Shown: in pieces, positions 37,175 through 47,345 of the stretch
How positions within the stretch are numbered: position 1 is the stretch's first letter
Layout of the letters: each line of letters starts with the position of its first letter
Source: Sphingobacterium faecium
GTDB lineage: Bacteria > Bacteroidota > Bacteroidia > Sphingobacteriales > Sphingobacteriaceae
Length of the DNA stretch: 64,000 nt
NCBI RefSeq assembly: GCF_003054045.1
Contig: NZ_QBKH01000002.1
Span: forward strand, 434,001 to 498,000
Direction of reading: 5' to 3'
Position numbers and translations under genes: made by a program
The notes under the pieces: model-generated
What the model saw: only the letters and a program-made list of their open reading frames with translations
Databases searched by the model: none
What the model was told of the DNA's origin: nothing

Positions 37175-38389
37175 ATGGAAAAGAAAAATTGGTTTCAGAC
37201 CTATCTCTATATCTGGATTGGACAGTTTGTATCCTTATTGACCAGTTCAGCGGTTAACTTTGCTGTCATTGTATGGTTGAGTTTAACCCACAAATCTGCA
37301 GAAGTATTGGCTTTAGCCGGAATAGCTGGATTATTGCCTCAAGCATTGATCGGTCCATTTGTCGGTGTTTTTATCGATCGATGGGACCGCAAAAAGGTGA
37401 TGATTTTTGCAGATGCTTTTATTGCGCTTTGTACTTTGCTCATGACATTTGTCCTTCAAGGATCAACTGTCGGCTTATCTTTGATCTATCTGTTATTAGC
37501 ATGTCGCTCCATTGGATCTGCTTTTCATGCTCCTGCGATGCAAGCTATAGCACCATTGATGGTTCCCGAGGATAAGCTCTTGCGTGTATCAGGGATTAAT
37601 CAGATGCTCCAGTCGGTAAGTAGTATCGCAGGGCCTGCGCTAGGTACATTGGCCATTACTTATTTTTCAATTTCCCAAGTGCTTTATCTCGATGTTATTG
37701 GTGCTGCTGTAGCCATTATATCCTTACTCTTTGTGACCATACCACATCTATCGGTAGAGTCTACCTTGTCGATTGCACAGGTCTGGGATGATTTGAAACA
37801 AGGTATGAAAGCCATCTATCATAATCGTGGATTGAGTTTATTGTTTTTATATGCGATGATTGCCACTTTTTGTGTGATGCCTATAGCCATTATGTTTCCT
37901 TTGCTGACCATTGGTCATTTCAATGGTGGCAAATGGGAGATGAGCGTGATTGAAATTATCTGGGGTGTCGGTATGTTAGTCGGAGGTGGCTTATTGAGTG
38001 CATTTAGGGTTCAGTTCTCGAAAGTGATGATGATCAATACCATGCACATCGTGTTGGGATTGACATTTGCATTTTCAGGATGGTTTCCTGCCACCTGGTT
38101 TATTCCATTTGTCGTGGTGACCGGAATTGGGGGTGTGGCGATGTCGCTATTCTCTGCCTCATTTATGACCACTATACAAGAAGAGGTGGCCCCGCAAATG
38201 TTGGGACGTGTGTTTTCACTTTATTTTAGTCTTGCTATTTTACCAAGTGTCGTTGGACTACTTTTTACCGGTTTTATTGCAGATGTTATTGGAGTTGCTC
38301 ATGCTTTTGTGATCGCAGGAATATTGATGATGGTCGTAGGTATATTATCCTTTTTTACACCAGCAGTTATGCGCTTGGGAGAGAAGTAG
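37175..38389 (+). CDS. MFS exporter (DHA3-type, drug or metabolite efflux)
   Basis: A 404-aa 12-helix transporter. The loop motif DRWDRKKVMIFAD after helix 2 is the MFS A-motif, and SAFHAPAMQAIAPLMV is typical of the DHA3 (MefA/EntS-like) group. These proteins export macrolides, siderophores or other small molecules by proton antiport; the substrate is not identifiable here. It is a single gene with a bidirectional terminator after it. A 12-codon frame at 37048-37083 precedes it, with no evidence of use. Confidence 0.88.
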   Translation: MEKKNWFQTYLYIWIGQFVSLLTSSAVNFAVIVWLSLTHKSAEVLALAGIAGLLPQALIGPFVGVFIDRWDRKKVMIFADAFIALCTLLMTFVLQGSTVGLSLIYLLLACRSIGSAFHAPAMQAIAPLMVPEDKLLRVSGINQMLQSVSSIAGPALGTLAITYFSISQVLYLDVIGAAVAIISLLFVTIPHLSVESTLSIAQVWDDLKQGMKAIYHNRGLSLLFLYAMIATFCVMPIAIMFPLLTIGHFNGGKWEMSVIEIIWGVGMLVGGGLLSAFRVQFSKVMMINTMHIVLGLTFAFSGWFPATWFIPFVVVTGIGGVAMSLFSASFMTTIQEEVAPQMLGRVFSLYFSLAILPSVVGLLFTGFIADVIGVAHAFVIAGILMMVVGILSFFTPAVMRLGEK

Positions 38390-38410
38390 TTTAAAATCCC
38401 CTGAAAAAAT

Positions 38411-38440
38411 AAAAGCTTCCAAATTTTGGAAGCTTTTATT
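38411..38440. terminator. Bidirectional terminator between the MFS gene and tRNA-Gly
   Basis: AAAAGCTTCC pairs with GGAAGCTTTT (38411-38420 with 38428-38437) around an AAATTTT loop, with A and T runs on both sides. Confidence 0.85.
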
Positions 38441-38443
38441 TTG

Positions 38444-38516
38444 AGCGAAAGACGAGATTCGAACTCGCGACCCCAACCTTGGCAAGGTTGTGCTCTACCA
38501 ACTGAGCTACTTTCGC
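38444..38516 (-). tRNA. tRNA-Gly (anticodon GCC)
   Basis: A 73-nt cloverleaf on the minus strand. The acceptor stem GCGAAAG pairs with CTTTCGC, the D arm is present (AGCTCAGTTGGTAGAGC), the anticodon stem CAACC/GGTTG encloses TTGCCAA with anticodon GCC, and the T arm contains GTTCGAAC. The discriminator base is U, as usual for tRNA-Gly. CCA is not encoded and must be added. It stands alone between a terminator and the flavoprotein gene. Confidence 0.97.
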
Positions 38517-38580
38517 ATTTGTCTTACAAAAATACGGCTTTATTTGAATTTTTGCAAGACCAATTTAAAAATTTATCAAT

Positions 38581-40119
38581 TTAAAGGATCGCGTCTGCAC
38601 AATTCATCCCATCAATCGCTGCAGAAATAATACCTCCAGCAAAGCCAGCGCCTTCAGCGCATGGATAAAGTCCTTTAATTTCAGGATGTTGTAATGTTAT
38701 TTTATCGCGCGGAATGCGAATAGGAGATGATGTCCGAGATTCCACGGCTACTAAGATCGCTTCATTCGTATAATATCCTTTCATCTTTTTCCCAAAAATA
38801 GGTAGTGCGCCACGTAGCGCTTCATATACAAACTTAGGTAATACTTGCGTCAGATCGGTAGAAACAGTACCAGGTTTGTAAGAGTTTTCAGGAAGATCTT
38901 TGGAGATACGTCCTTCTACGAAATCAATCATACGTTGGGCAGGGGCTACCATCTTGCCTCCACCAGCTTCAAAAGCGCGTCTTTCTATTTCACGTTGAAA
39001 ATCTAATAGGGCAAATGGATTACTTTCAGATCCCTCAACATCTTCCAGATTGATTTGAATGACGGTCCCCGAATTTGCATGAGGATTATTCCGCTTAGAA
39101 GGAGACCAACCATTGACCACAATTTCATTGTCTGCTGTAGCACAGGGAGCAATAACTCCACCAGGACACATACAAAAAGAAAACACTCCACGACCATTTA
39201 CCTGCTCCACGAGACTATAGTAAGCCGGTGGAAGATGTTCGCTTCGAACTTCGCAATGGTATTGCGCTTGATCGATAATCTCTTGTGGATGCTCGATGCG
39301 AACACCTAAAGCAAAAGCCTTAGCTTCAAGCAACCAGTTTTTAGTACGGAACAGTTCAAAAATATCACGTGCAGAGTGTCCCGTGGCAACGATGACATGG
39401 CTTGCATTTAATTGTGTACCATTAGCAAGTGTAACTCCCGTAACTTGGTCATTTTCGGTATTGATATCGATTACCCGTTGTTCAAAAATAACCTCACCCC
39501 CATAAGAAATAATGGTTTCACGAATCGCTTGGATAATATGCGGTAATTTATTAGTGCCGATATGAGGTCGTGCGTTCACCAGAATATCTTCATTTGCACC
39601 ATGAGAGACAAAAAGTTTTAATACTTTTTCAACATCACCGCGTTTGTCAGAACGCGTATACAATTTGCCATCTGAATAAGTCCCGGCACCGCCTTCGCCA
39701 AAGCAATAGTTTGAATCTGCATCCACAATACCTTCGCGATTCAACCGAGCTAGATCACGACGACGATCCTGTACACATTTGCCACGTTCGATAATGATCG
39801 GTTTTAAGCCTTTTTCAAGACACCGAAGGGCAGCGAATAAACCCGCAGGACCAGCACCGATAATTAAAACGGGTTGTGCATCTTGTACAGATTGATATTT
39901 GATTTTGAAACTTTCAGTAATAGGTTCTTCGTCTATAAAAAAGATAATACGAGCTCTAAAAACAACATGACGGCTACGCGCATCTATCGAACGTTTACGG
40001 ATTTTAAACCCTTTAATGCGTTCAAGTTTTATGTTCAAGGATTTGGCACCTTGATTTAAAATATAAGCATCGTCTTCCATTCTTTCTGGAGCGATCGCCA
40101 ATTCAATTTCTTTTTGCAT
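38581..40119 (-). CDS. FAD-dependent oxidoreductase, COG2509 type
   Basis: A 512-aa flavoprotein. An N-terminal extension of about 85 residues precedes the dinucleotide-binding motif LIIGAGPAGLFAALRC. The segment CFGEGGAGTYSDGKLYTR and the C-terminal PCAEGAGFAGGIISAAIDG are characteristic of the uncharacterised COG2509 'FAD-dependent dehydrogenase' group. The substrate is unknown. The gene lies alone, downstream of nothing on its strand, with its stop about 65 bases from the tRNA-Gly 5' end. Confidence 0.9.
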   Translation of the reverse strand: MQKEIELAIAPERMEDDAYILNQGAKSLNIKLERIKGFKIRKRSIDARSRHVVFRARIIFFIDEEPITESFKIKYQSVQDAQPVLIIGAGPAGLFAALRCLEKGLKPIIIERGKCVQDRRRDLARLNREGIVDADSNYCFGEGGAGTYSDGKLYTRSDKRGDVEKVLKLFVSHGANEDILVNARPHIGTNKLPHIIQAIRETIISYGGEVIFEQRVIDINTENDQVTGVTLANGTQLNASHVIVATGHSARDIFELFRTKNWLLEAKAFALGVRIEHPQEIIDQAQYHCEVRSEHLPPAYYSLVEQVNGRGVFSFCMCPGGVIAPCATADNEIVVNGWSPSKRNNPHANSGTVIQINLEDVEGSESNPFALLDFQREIERRAFEAGGGKMVAPAQRMIDFVEGRISKDLPENSYKPGTVSTDLTQVLPKFVYEALRGALPIFGKKMKGYYTNEAILVAVESRTSSPIRIPRDKITLQHPEIKGLYPCAEGAGFAGGIISAAIDGMNCADAIL

Positions 40120-40296
40120 ATTATTCTTGCTGGGTTTTTATCCCAAAAACAGGTCAAAGTTAAGGATATCTGCTGTATTTTTTTAGTGATTAATAGGTAT
40201 GCACCTAAAATTATTCTTATATTCGTAGGAGTGGTATAAGCTTTGTAGTAAGCTATCCGTTAAAATTTATTTGAAATATATTAATTCAACGAAAAA

Positions 40297-40875
40297 ATGA
40301 AAAGATTATTAGTCGCATTCTTTGGTTTAATGGTCGCATTATCTTTCAGTTCATGTGGATACAATACAATGGTATCGCAGGATGAAAATGTAAAAGGTAA
40401 ATGGGCTCAGGTTGAAAATGCATATCAGAGACGTGCAGATTTAGTTCCTAATTTGGTCAATACCGTTAAAGGATCTGCAAAGCACGAAGAAAGTACATTA
40501 ACGGCTGTCGTTGAGGCGCGTGCCAAAGCGACATCTATCACGGTGGATCCCACTAATTTAAATGAAGAAACGATTGCACAATATCAAAAGGTACAAGATC
40601 AATTTTCAGGTTCTTTGAGTAAATTGATGGCTACAGTAGAAGCTTATCCTGATTTAAAAGCAAATCAAAACTTTTTGGAACTTCAGGCACAATTAGAAGG
40701 TACTGAAAATAGAATCTCGACCGAACGTAGAGCATATAATGAAGCGGTACAACAGTTTAATACAACGGTAAGAAGCTTTCCTAATAATTTGATGGCGGGT
40801 ATGTTTGGCTTCAAAGCGAAAGGAACTTTTACAGCACAAGAAGGGGCTGATAAAGCGCCAACCGTATCATTCTAA
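40297..40875 (+). CDS. lemA: LemA-family lipoprotein
   Basis: A 192-aa LemA protein with lipobox SFSSC (Cys20). The mature part is a long helical bundle, with NAYQRRADLVPNLVNTVKG as the family hallmark, then ESTLTAVVEARAKAT and ENRISTERRAYNEAVQQFN. LemA genes often precede TPM-domain genes, as here. Function is unclear; membrane stress or envelope quality control has been suggested for the pairing. Confidence 0.94.
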   Translation: MKRLLVAFFGLMVALSFSSCGYNTMVSQDENVKGKWAQVENAYQRRADLVPNLVNTVKGSAKHEESTLTAVVEARAKATSITVDPTNLNEETIAQYQKVQDQFSGSLSKLMATVEAYPDLKANQNFLELQAQLEGTENRISTERRAYNEAVQQFNTTVRSFPNNLMAGMFGFKAKGTFTAQEGADKAPTVSF

Positions 40876-40962
40876 TATACCGATTAGTTTACTAGAAAAG
40901 ATGAATGATGGGCTTATCTTGTGCACTCATTCATCTTTTTTTATTTAAAAACAATTTTATTC

Positions 40963-41394
40963 ATGGGAACATTTTCATCAGAACAGCAGGAAAAAGTAGT
41001 ACATGCGATCAGTATAGCGGAAAATAAAACTTCAGGAGAAATTCGTGTGGTGGTTGAAAAACATTGTCCAGGCGAAGTTTTTGATCGTGCCACACATTAT
41101 TTCGAAAAGCTGGCGATGCATAAAACAACCTTAAGAAATGGTGTGTTAATTTACTTGGCGCATGAAGACCATAAGTTTTCAATCATTGGAGATGCCGGTA
41201 TTCATAAGAAAGTATCGGAAGATTTCTGGGAATGTACGAAAGAAATTATGGTTCAAGAATTTCGAAAAGAACAGTTTGTAGAAGGATTGATTCAAGGAAT
41301 TGTACATGCTGGCAACCAATTAGCAAAATTTTATCCGCGAGAAGAGGATGATATTAATGAATTACCGAATGATATTGTTTTTGGCGATAGATAA
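40963..41394 (+). CDS. TPM-domain protein, soluble
   Basis: A 143-aa protein made of a single TPM domain (PF04536 type): AENKTSGEIRVVVEKHC, then NGVLIYLAHEDHKFSIIGDAG. The ATG at 40963 is preferred to a GTG at 40921, which would add an implausible hydrophobic lead. No signal peptide follows from this start, so it is cytoplasmic or peripheral. It lies 88 bases after lemA and 3 bases before a second TPM gene. Confidence 0.88.
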   Translation: MGTFSSEQQEKVVHAISIAENKTSGEIRVVVEKHCPGEVFDRATHYFEKLAMHKTTLRNGVLIYLAHEDHKFSIIGDAGIHKKVSEDFWECTKEIMVQEFRKEQFVEGLIQGIVHAGNQLAKFYPREEDDINELPNDIVFGDR

Positions 41395-41397
41395 AAC

Positions 41398-42222
41398 ATG
41401 AATAAACTAAAGGAATATAGGTCATTGACCACGATTAGATTTTCAAGCCTCAATATTTTTGTATTGACGATTGTCATGCTGTTTAGTGTGGTAAGTTTAT
41501 TTGCTCAGGATTTTCCTGCTGTACCAAACCGACTGGTCAATGATTATACAAAAACATTGACAGCAAGTCAAGTGGATCAGTTAGAGCAAAAACTCTTGGC
41601 TTTTGAAGATTCAACTTCTATACAAATCGCTGTTGTATTGATGAATTCTACTGGATCATATGATATTAGCGATTATGCTGTACGACTTGCTCAACAATGG
41701 GGCGTTGGAAATAAAAAGTACAACAATGGTATTATGTTGCTTGCAGCAATTGGAGATCGGGCAGTTACGATTCAAACTGGATATGGTATAGAAGGTGCTG
41801 TTCCCGATGCAATAGCACATCGGATCATTGAAAATGAAATAAAACCAGCTTTTCGAGCACAAGATTATTTTACAGGAGTCAATAGTGCAACAGATGCATT
41901 GATTTCATATACTAAAGGAGAATATAAAGCAGATCCTAAGCAAGCAGAAGGAAAAGGTGGTGGATCAAAAATGTTGATCATCATTGTGGTAGTCATGATT
42001 GTTATTGCTCTGATCTCACGCAAAGGTGGTAATGGAGGTAACGGCGGTGGTAAAGTGATGAATGGTAGAGGAACTTCTGATTTGTTTTGGTGGACTTTAC
42101 TCAATAGTCTAGGTCGAGGTGGTTCTGGTGGCGGAGGCTTTGGCGGCGGCGGAGATGGAGGTGGCTTCGGCGGCTTTGGTGGCGGAGGCTTTGGCGGTGG
42201 CGGTGCCAGCGGCAGATGGTAA
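41398..42222 (+). CDS. TPM-domain membrane protein with glycine-rich tail (YgcG-like)
   Basis: A 274-aa protein with an N-terminal signal (cleavage near SLFA-Q), a periplasmic TPM domain (about 45-170: DSTSIQIAVVLMNSTG, NNGIMLLAAIGDRAVTIQTG), one membrane helix (about 190-208) and a 65-residue Gly-rich tail of GGG, GFGG and GGF units ending in SGRW. This is the YgcG layout. The low-complexity tail is encoded by GGT/GGC-rich sequence of locally high GC. It follows the first TPM gene by 3 bases. Confidence 0.9.
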   Translation: MNKLKEYRSLTTIRFSSLNIFVLTIVMLFSVVSLFAQDFPAVPNRLVNDYTKTLTASQVDQLEQKLLAFEDSTSIQIAVVLMNSTGSYDISDYAVRLAQQWGVGNKKYNNGIMLLAAIGDRAVTIQTGYGIEGAVPDAIAHRIIENEIKPAFRAQDYFTGVNSATDALISYTKGEYKADPKQAEGKGGGSKMLIIIVVVMIVIALISRKGGNGGNGGGKVMNGRGTSDLFWWTLLNSLGRGGSGGGGFGGGGDGGGFGGFGGGGFGGGGASGRW

Positions 42223-42352
42223 CGCAGAACTATAAGGGAGTAGCAAAGGATAAATAAAATTAAAATAAAACCATCATAAGCAAATGTGGATAAATAGTGA
42301 TGAATATTGCTCATAATGGCTTCATAAACGATCAAAAACAAATTATATAGTG

Positions 42353-43483
42353 ATGAAAAAAGGAATATTATTGGGATTAAGTTGTATCCCAGCTTTAATT
42401 TTTGCACAAGAAAATTTCACATTAACAGGTCAGGTAAAAGGTGCTTCAGATAAAGCGAAAGTTTTTATGCAATATGTTGAAAATAATGCACGAAAAATTG
42501 ATTCTACGACCATATCTGGAGGACAGTTTAAGTTTAATGGTTCAGTTGCTGGACCGGTGAAAGCTTATTTGATACTTTCTGCCGATGGCACATCCATCAA
42601 AGAAATTCAAAACCCCGATTTGACACAAGTTTATTTGTCAAATGGTGTGATAAAAGTAAACACTGATGGTGAAATGAAAAATGCTGTTATTTCAGGTAAT
42701 GCTATCAATACTGATTTTGCAAAATATCAAACAGCAATCAAGTCTTATACAGATGCATTTCAAGCTTTAAATAAGCGTTATGCTGAAGCTACAGAAGAAC
42801 AGCGCAATGATCAAACTTTTATCGCAGGTTTGCAGAAAGAAGCAGGTGAAATTAATGAGAAACAAGAAGTAGCAGATGAGCAATTTATAAAGGATAATAA
42901 ATCAAGCTTTATTACATTGGATCTACTGTTTGATAAATTAGACGGTGAAAATGTCAATTCTTTAATTATACCAAGTTACCAAGCTCTTTCAGCTGACCTG
43001 AAAAATAGTAAAAAAGGTAAAGAATTAGCGACTAGAATTGAGAAATTAAAAGCAGTTGCTATTGGTTCAATGGCTCCAGATTTTTCATTGCCAGATACTG
43101 CCGGAAATGAAGTCGCATTGTCTTCTTTAAGAGGTAAGTATGTGTTATTAGATTTTTGGGCGAGTTGGTGTGGACCGTGTCGTCATGAAAACCCTAATGT
43201 AGTAGCTGCATTTAACAAATTTAAAGACAAAAACTTTACTGTATTTGGTGTCTCTTTGGACAACCCGGGTAAAAAGGATGCTTGGATGAAAGCAATCGCT
43301 GATGATCAGTTAGGACAATGGCCACAGGTATCTGATTTGCAAGGTTGGAAATCAGCACCGGTAGCATTATACGAAGTGCGCGGTATCCCGCAAAACTTTT
43401 TAATCGATCCGACAGGTAAAATTATTGCCTCAAATCTTCGTGGAGAAGAATTGCAAGCTAAATTGGCAGAATTGTTAAAGTAA
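42353..43483 (+). CDS. TlpA-like thioredoxin-fold protein with DUF4369 domain
   Basis: A 376-aa exported protein with a signal peptide (cleavage near LIFA-Q), an N-terminal DUF4369-type beta domain (about 20-115), a helical linker and a C-terminal AhpC/TSA-Redoxin domain with the CxxC site FWASWCGPCRHEN (about 266-278). Bacteroidota use such proteins as periplasmic thiol-disulfide reductases, some for cytochrome or outer-membrane protein maturation. ATG 42353 is used instead of the overlapping GTG at 42350. A UUCG-loop terminator follows. Confidence 0.93.
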   Translation: MKKGILLGLSCIPALIFAQENFTLTGQVKGASDKAKVFMQYVENNARKIDSTTISGGQFKFNGSVAGPVKAYLILSADGTSIKEIQNPDLTQVYLSNGVIKVNTDGEMKNAVISGNAINTDFAKYQTAIKSYTDAFQALNKRYAEATEEQRNDQTFIAGLQKEAGEINEKQEVADEQFIKDNKSSFITLDLLFDKLDGENVNSLIIPSYQALSADLKNSKKGKELATRIEKLKAVAIGSMAPDFSLPDTAGNEVALSSLRGKYVLLDFWASWCGPCRHENPNVVAAFNKFKDKNFTVFGVSLDNPGKKDAWMKAIADDQLGQWPQVSDLQGWKSAPVALYEVRGIPQNFLIDPTGKIIASNLRGEELQAKLAELLK

Positions 43484-43504
43484 TAGCAGTGTAAGGATAC
43501 GAGA

Positions 43505-43544
43505 AAAAGGGCTTTTCGATTCGTCGAAAAGCCCTTTTATTTTT
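43505..43544 (+). terminator. Terminator with UUCG tetraloop after the TlpA-like gene
   Basis: A 15-bp perfect stem (43505-43519 with 43524-43538) closed by TTCG, then a T run. It is one of the strongest terminators in the window and ends just before the lipoprotein gene. Confidence 0.92.
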
Positions 43545-43554
43545 ACTATTGTAA

Positions 43555-43998
43555 ATGCGTACTTTTTTATACCTGATATGGGCAACGGTTTTATTGACCA
43601 GTTGCCAGAATAAACAAGAAGCGGGAGTACCGATTCTTAATCTATCGGCTTTATCCGTTATTCCTTTGGAAGAACCTATAGATAGTTTGGCAAAGGGTAA
43701 TACCTTTATTGATGTTCAACTGCCTGCAGGAGCGCGTATTGAAGAGTTGTCGAAAGAAGATTTAGGTCTATTGAAAGCCGCTGCCTACCGTTTTTTTGGT
43801 AAAGTCAAATTAGTCGACAATCAATATGTTGCAGATATTAAAGAAGGAAAAGAAATTGAAGTTTCGGATGCTGTTGTTTCTGCATATTTGAAGGCAATAT
43901 CCAGTACAAATGCTTTTGCAGATTCCCTAAAAAGGGAAGGACAAGAAATTCAATTGCCCGCTATCACGGATGAATACCGAAATGCTTTATTGAAATAA
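43555..43998 (+). CDS. Unrecognised small lipoprotein
   Basis: A 147-aa protein with lipobox LLTSC (Cys17), then a short acidic mature part, mostly helical (ELSKEDLGLLKAAAYRFFG and the C-terminal EYRNALLK). No family is recognised. It starts 17 bases after a strong terminator, so it has its own promoter or depends on read-through. It is convergent with the GHL10 gene. Confidence 0.72.
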   Translation: MRTFLYLIWATVLLTSCQNKQEAGVPILNLSALSVIPLEEPIDSLAKGNTFIDVQLPAGARIEELSKEDLGLLKAAAYRFFGKVKLVDNQYVADIKEGKEIEVSDAVVSAYLKAISSTNAFADSLKREGQEIQLPAITDEYRNALLK

Positions 43999-44070
43999 AG
44001 GCAAGCAGTCGGGGTAAATTAACTAACAATGCTATGCTTCCTTTATTTTTTATAAGCATTGATTGAAATT

Positions 44071-44114
44071 AAAAAAGGGAAAACCAAACTATAAATTTTG
44101 ATTTTCCTTTTTTT
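44071..44114. terminator. Imperfect bidirectional hairpin between convergent genes
   Basis: An A-rich arm (44071-44087) pairs imperfectly with a T-rich arm (44096-44114). It lies between the lipoprotein gene and the end of the GHL10 gene and could stop transcription from either side. Confidence 0.55.
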
Positions 44115-44187
44115 AATTATGATGTTTTGATATTTTAATTCAGTGTTTAAATTGTAAATTTCCTACTACCTTCCTAGTTTTTCACTT

Positions 44188-45765
44188 TTACTGCATGGTG
44201 TAAGCAGAACTATACTTCGATATTTTTTCAGTACTTCTGGTATTGGAAGGTCCACTTTCATTTTTCATGCGATCCAATGCTGTAACAAAATAGTAGTATT
44301 GCTCTTTCGTATTGATATCAGTATCGGTATACTGCAAATCATCTTCATGGTAAGTAATGTGGATGATGTTACTGCTATTGTTTAAGTCTGGTTTTTCCCC
44401 TTCCTTAAAGCGGTATACTACATAGCCGTAAGCAGATTCACCGTCAGCCGCACGATCGGGTTTTTGCCATACCAGATCATTGGATTTTTTATTATCTGAT
44501 GGTCTTAGTTGTAATCCAAAAGGTGCATGCGGTGGAATGCTATCGATCCATGGCATCGTTGGTGGTAAAGAAGATGCATGATACAAATTGCGTTGCAATG
44601 AATCTTGTAATCCAGCCAGATTGTCTGTTAATGATTTGGAACTAAAGAAAATACTGCCTTGGACATTTGGCTGTTCGCGTAGATAACGAATTTGACGCGG
44701 AATTTGGCTCCGGTCAGTCCATCCTGGTTTTTTTTCATTTACCCGGTACGCTCCATGTCCGATGTAAAAATGACGACCATAAGTATGATCTTGCCACCAA
44801 GCAACCAATATTTCATAGGCTGCAGCGCGGTTTTGAAATGGAAAATAAATCTGAGGATTGATATAGTCGATCCACCCCTCTTTGATCCACTTTACACCAT
44901 CGGCAAAAAGTGTTCGGTAACCACTTAGACCATGGGTATTGGACCCCTCTTTATTTGCATCTTTATTGTCCCATATACCAAACGGACTAACTCCATATTT
45001 AACGTAGGGTTTTTTGGCCTTAATTGCAATTCCTAGATCACGTATAAGTATATCCACATTGTTTCTTCTCCAATCATCGATATTAGAAAAATTGTTGGCG
45101 TACTGCCCAAATGTGATGCGATCAGGTATCGGAGTATTACGGGTATCCGGATAGGGATAGAAATAATCATCAAAGTGGATCCCATCAATATCATAATTGT
45201 TGACCACGTCCATGATGACATCAATAATATATTCACGAACTTCAGGAATACCGGGATTGAATAGTTTTTTGCCCGCATAAGTAAAAAACCATTCAGGTTT
45301 CCTTTTGGTAATATGATCTTCTGAAAAATGATTGGGATTAAGTGTTGTAGATGCACGATATGGATTGATCCATGCATGTAATTCCATTCCTCTTTTGTGA
45401 CATTCGTCGATAATGAAATCCAAAGGATCATAGAATGGATCTGGAGCTTTTCCTTGTTTACCAGTTAAATAGCGACTCCAGCCCTCCTTTCCACGACCAT
45501 AAAAAGCATCTGCCGATGGTCGGATCTGAAAAAGAATGGTATTCATACCAGATTTTTTGTGCTCATCCAAAATATGGATAAGCTCTTGCTTTTGTTTTTC
45601 AACATTAGTGCCCGTAGCAAGTGTAGGCCAATCAATATTTCCGACAGTGGCAATCCAAACACCACGAACTTCACGTTTGGGGCTAGGTTGAGCGCATAAA
45701 AGTTGTGCTGTTAGTGCGATTAGAAAAAATACTCCAAGTAAGTGCAGAACGTGTTTAAATCTCAT
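44188..45765 (-). CDS. GHL10-family secreted glycosidase-like protein with FN3-like end
   Basis: A 525-aa protein with a signal peptide (cleavage near LLCA-Q) and a GHL10 (formerly DUF187) barrel: EVRGVWIATVGNIDWPT, LFQIRPSADAFY, HAWINPYRA and DGIHFDDYFYPYP. A fibronectin type III-like domain occupies about 405-510. GHL10 proteins (related to YngK) are linked to envelope glycan or peptidoglycan metabolism; some homologues cleave denuded peptidoglycan glycan strands. The substrate here is unknown. It diverges from the serine ammonia-lyase gene. Confidence 0.9.
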   Translation of the reverse strand: MRFKHVLHLLGVFFLIALTAQLLCAQPSPKREVRGVWIATVGNIDWPTLATGTNVEKQKQELIHILDEHKKSGMNTILFQIRPSADAFYGRGKEGWSRYLTGKQGKAPDPFYDPLDFIIDECHKRGMELHAWINPYRASTTLNPNHFSEDHITKRKPEWFFTYAGKKLFNPGIPEVREYIIDVIMDVVNNYDIDGIHFDDYFYPYPDTRNTPIPDRITFGQYANNFSNIDDWRRNNVDILIRDLGIAIKAKKPYVKYGVSPFGIWDNKDANKEGSNTHGLSGYRTLFADGVKWIKEGWIDYINPQIYFPFQNRAAAYEILVAWWQDHTYGRHFYIGHGAYRVNEKKPGWTDRSQIPRQIRYLREQPNVQGSIFFSSKSLTDNLAGLQDSLQRNLYHASSLPPTMPWIDSIPPHAPFGLQLRPSDNKKSNDLVWQKPDRAADGESAYGYVVYRFKEGEKPDLNNSSNIIHITYHEDDLQYTDTDINTKEQYYYFVTALDRMKNESGPSNTRSTEKISKYSSAYTMQ

Positions 45766-45917
45766 TTGTTTAATGATAAGTTAACAAAGATAATTAAGCT
45801 TTATTGATAAAGTATTAAATCTTTGTAAGAACTTTGTGGTTGTTTAATATTCTGTAAATTGCAATGTTTTTGGACTGTCCTAAAAACATGATTTTGATAG
45901 CGTTTTATAAATATAGA

Positions 45918-47345
45918 ATGAGCAAAGAACAAATTTCCGTTTTTGATATGTTTAAAATTGGTATAGGACCTTCCAGTTCGCATACCTTAGGCCCATGGCG
46001 AGCAGCACAGCAATTTACGAAAGTATTGCAAGATAAAGCTGTGCTCGATATGGTGGAGTCTGTTAAAATTTTACTCTATGGTTCTTTAGCGAAAACAGGG
46101 ACAGGACACGGAACAGATATCGCTGTGCTTTTGGGATTAAGTGGAGATGATCCCGTTACTTTTGATGTTAATCAAGTAACTCCTAAAGTGGAGCATATCA
46201 AATCTGTACATGAATTAAGATTGGCTGGTACCCATCTGATCCCTTTCTCTTATCAGGAAGACTTACTTTTTCTTTATAGCGAAAGTTTACCCTATCATCC
46301 TAATGCTGTTACTTTTCAAGCGTTTTTAAAAGATGGTAAAGCACTTAGTGAAACCTATTATTCGATTGGCGGTGGATTTGTGGTACAGGAGAATGAAACG
46401 AGTAACACTTCTACAGAGGTTGATTTACCTTTTCCGGTTGACACTGCTCAGGACTTATTACATTGGTGCCGTAAAACAGGATTAAAAATATCTGAACTCG
46501 TATTAGAAAATGAATATGCATGGCGTGAAGAAAAAGAAACGAGAGATGGTGTTTTAAATATTTATAAAACAATTTATGAATGCATATATCGAGGTTGTCA
46601 TACAGCTGGTACACTGCCCGGAGGATTAAATGTAGAAAGAAGGGCGGCAAAACTGAATCATCGGTTGCTGAAGGGGCGTACTTACCAAGATTATGAAAGT
46701 TGGATCGATGCCATAAAAGCAGGAGGTGAAAATTTTCAATATATTCTGGATTGGGTCAGCTGTTTTGCCTTAGCTGTCAATGAGGAAAATGCTTCTTTTG
46801 GTCGAGTCGTGACAGCACCGACAAATGGTGCATCGGGGGTTATTCCTGCAGTATTGCAGTATTATATCACATTTCATCATGGTGGTTCTGACGATAAAAT
46901 CATACAATTTATATTAACAGCTTCAGAGATTGGATCAATCTTTAAAAAAGGAGCGACGATTTCTGCGGCCATGGGCGGTTGTCAGGCTGAGATTGGGGTA
47001 TCATCAGCGATGGCCGCAGGTGCATTGACAGAATGTCTTGGTGGGTCTCAAAGGCAGGTGCTAATGGCCGCAGAAATAGCGATGGAACATCATTTAGGTT
47101 TGACTTGTGATCCGATAGGTGGATTGGTTCAGATTCCTTGTATTGAACGTAATACAATGGGCGCAATCAAAGCGATTACAGCTGCACAATTGGCTTTACA
47201 GTCCAATCCTGATAAAGCTAAAGTAAGTTTGGATGCGGTCGTAAAGACCATGTGGGAAACGGCTTTAGATATGAATGTTAAATATAAAGAAACAGCAGAT
47301 GGTGGATTAGCTGTACAAATACCACTAAGTTTACCCGAATGTTAA
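45918..47345 (+). CDS. sdaA: L-serine ammonia-lyase, single-chain [4Fe-4S] type
   Basis: A 475-aa enzyme converting L-serine to pyruvate and ammonia. The N-terminal beta domain begins [20 protein letters not shown], and the alpha domain has the conserved cysteines for the iron-sulfur cluster in [23 protein letters not shown] and IPCIERN. Length matches the fused single-polypeptide form. The ATG at 45918 fits the family's start; 45864 would add an unrelated lead. It needs Fe-S supply, which sufBCD in this window could provide. Confidence 0.95.
   Translation: MSKEQISVFDMFKIGIGPSSSHTLGPWRAAQQFTKVLQDKAVLDMVESVKILLYGSLAKTGTGHGTDIAVLLGLSGDDPVTFDVNQVTPKVEHIKSVHELRLAGTHLIPFSYQEDLLFLYSESLPYHPNAVTFQAFLKDGKALSETYYSIGGGFVVQENETSNTSTEVDLPFPVDTAQDLLHWCRKTGLKISELVLENEYAWREEKETRDGVLNIYKTIYECIYRGCHTAGTLPGGLNVERRAAKLNHRLLKGRTYQDYESWIDAIKAGGENFQYILDWVSCFALAVNEENASFGRVVTAPTNGASGVIPAVLQYYITFHHGGSDDKIIQFILTASEIGSIFKKGATISAAMGGCQAEIGVSSAMAAGALTECLGGSQRQVLMAAEIAMEHHLGLTCDPIGGLVQIPCIERNTMGAIKAITAAQLALQSNPDKAKVSLDAVVKTMWETALDMNVKYKETADGGLAVQIPLSLPEC

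Noticed and set aside
41865..42407. Minus-strand 180-codon proline-rich frame
   Set aside because: It is the complement of the glycine-rich tail of the TPM protein; repeats of GGN codons keep the opposite strand open.
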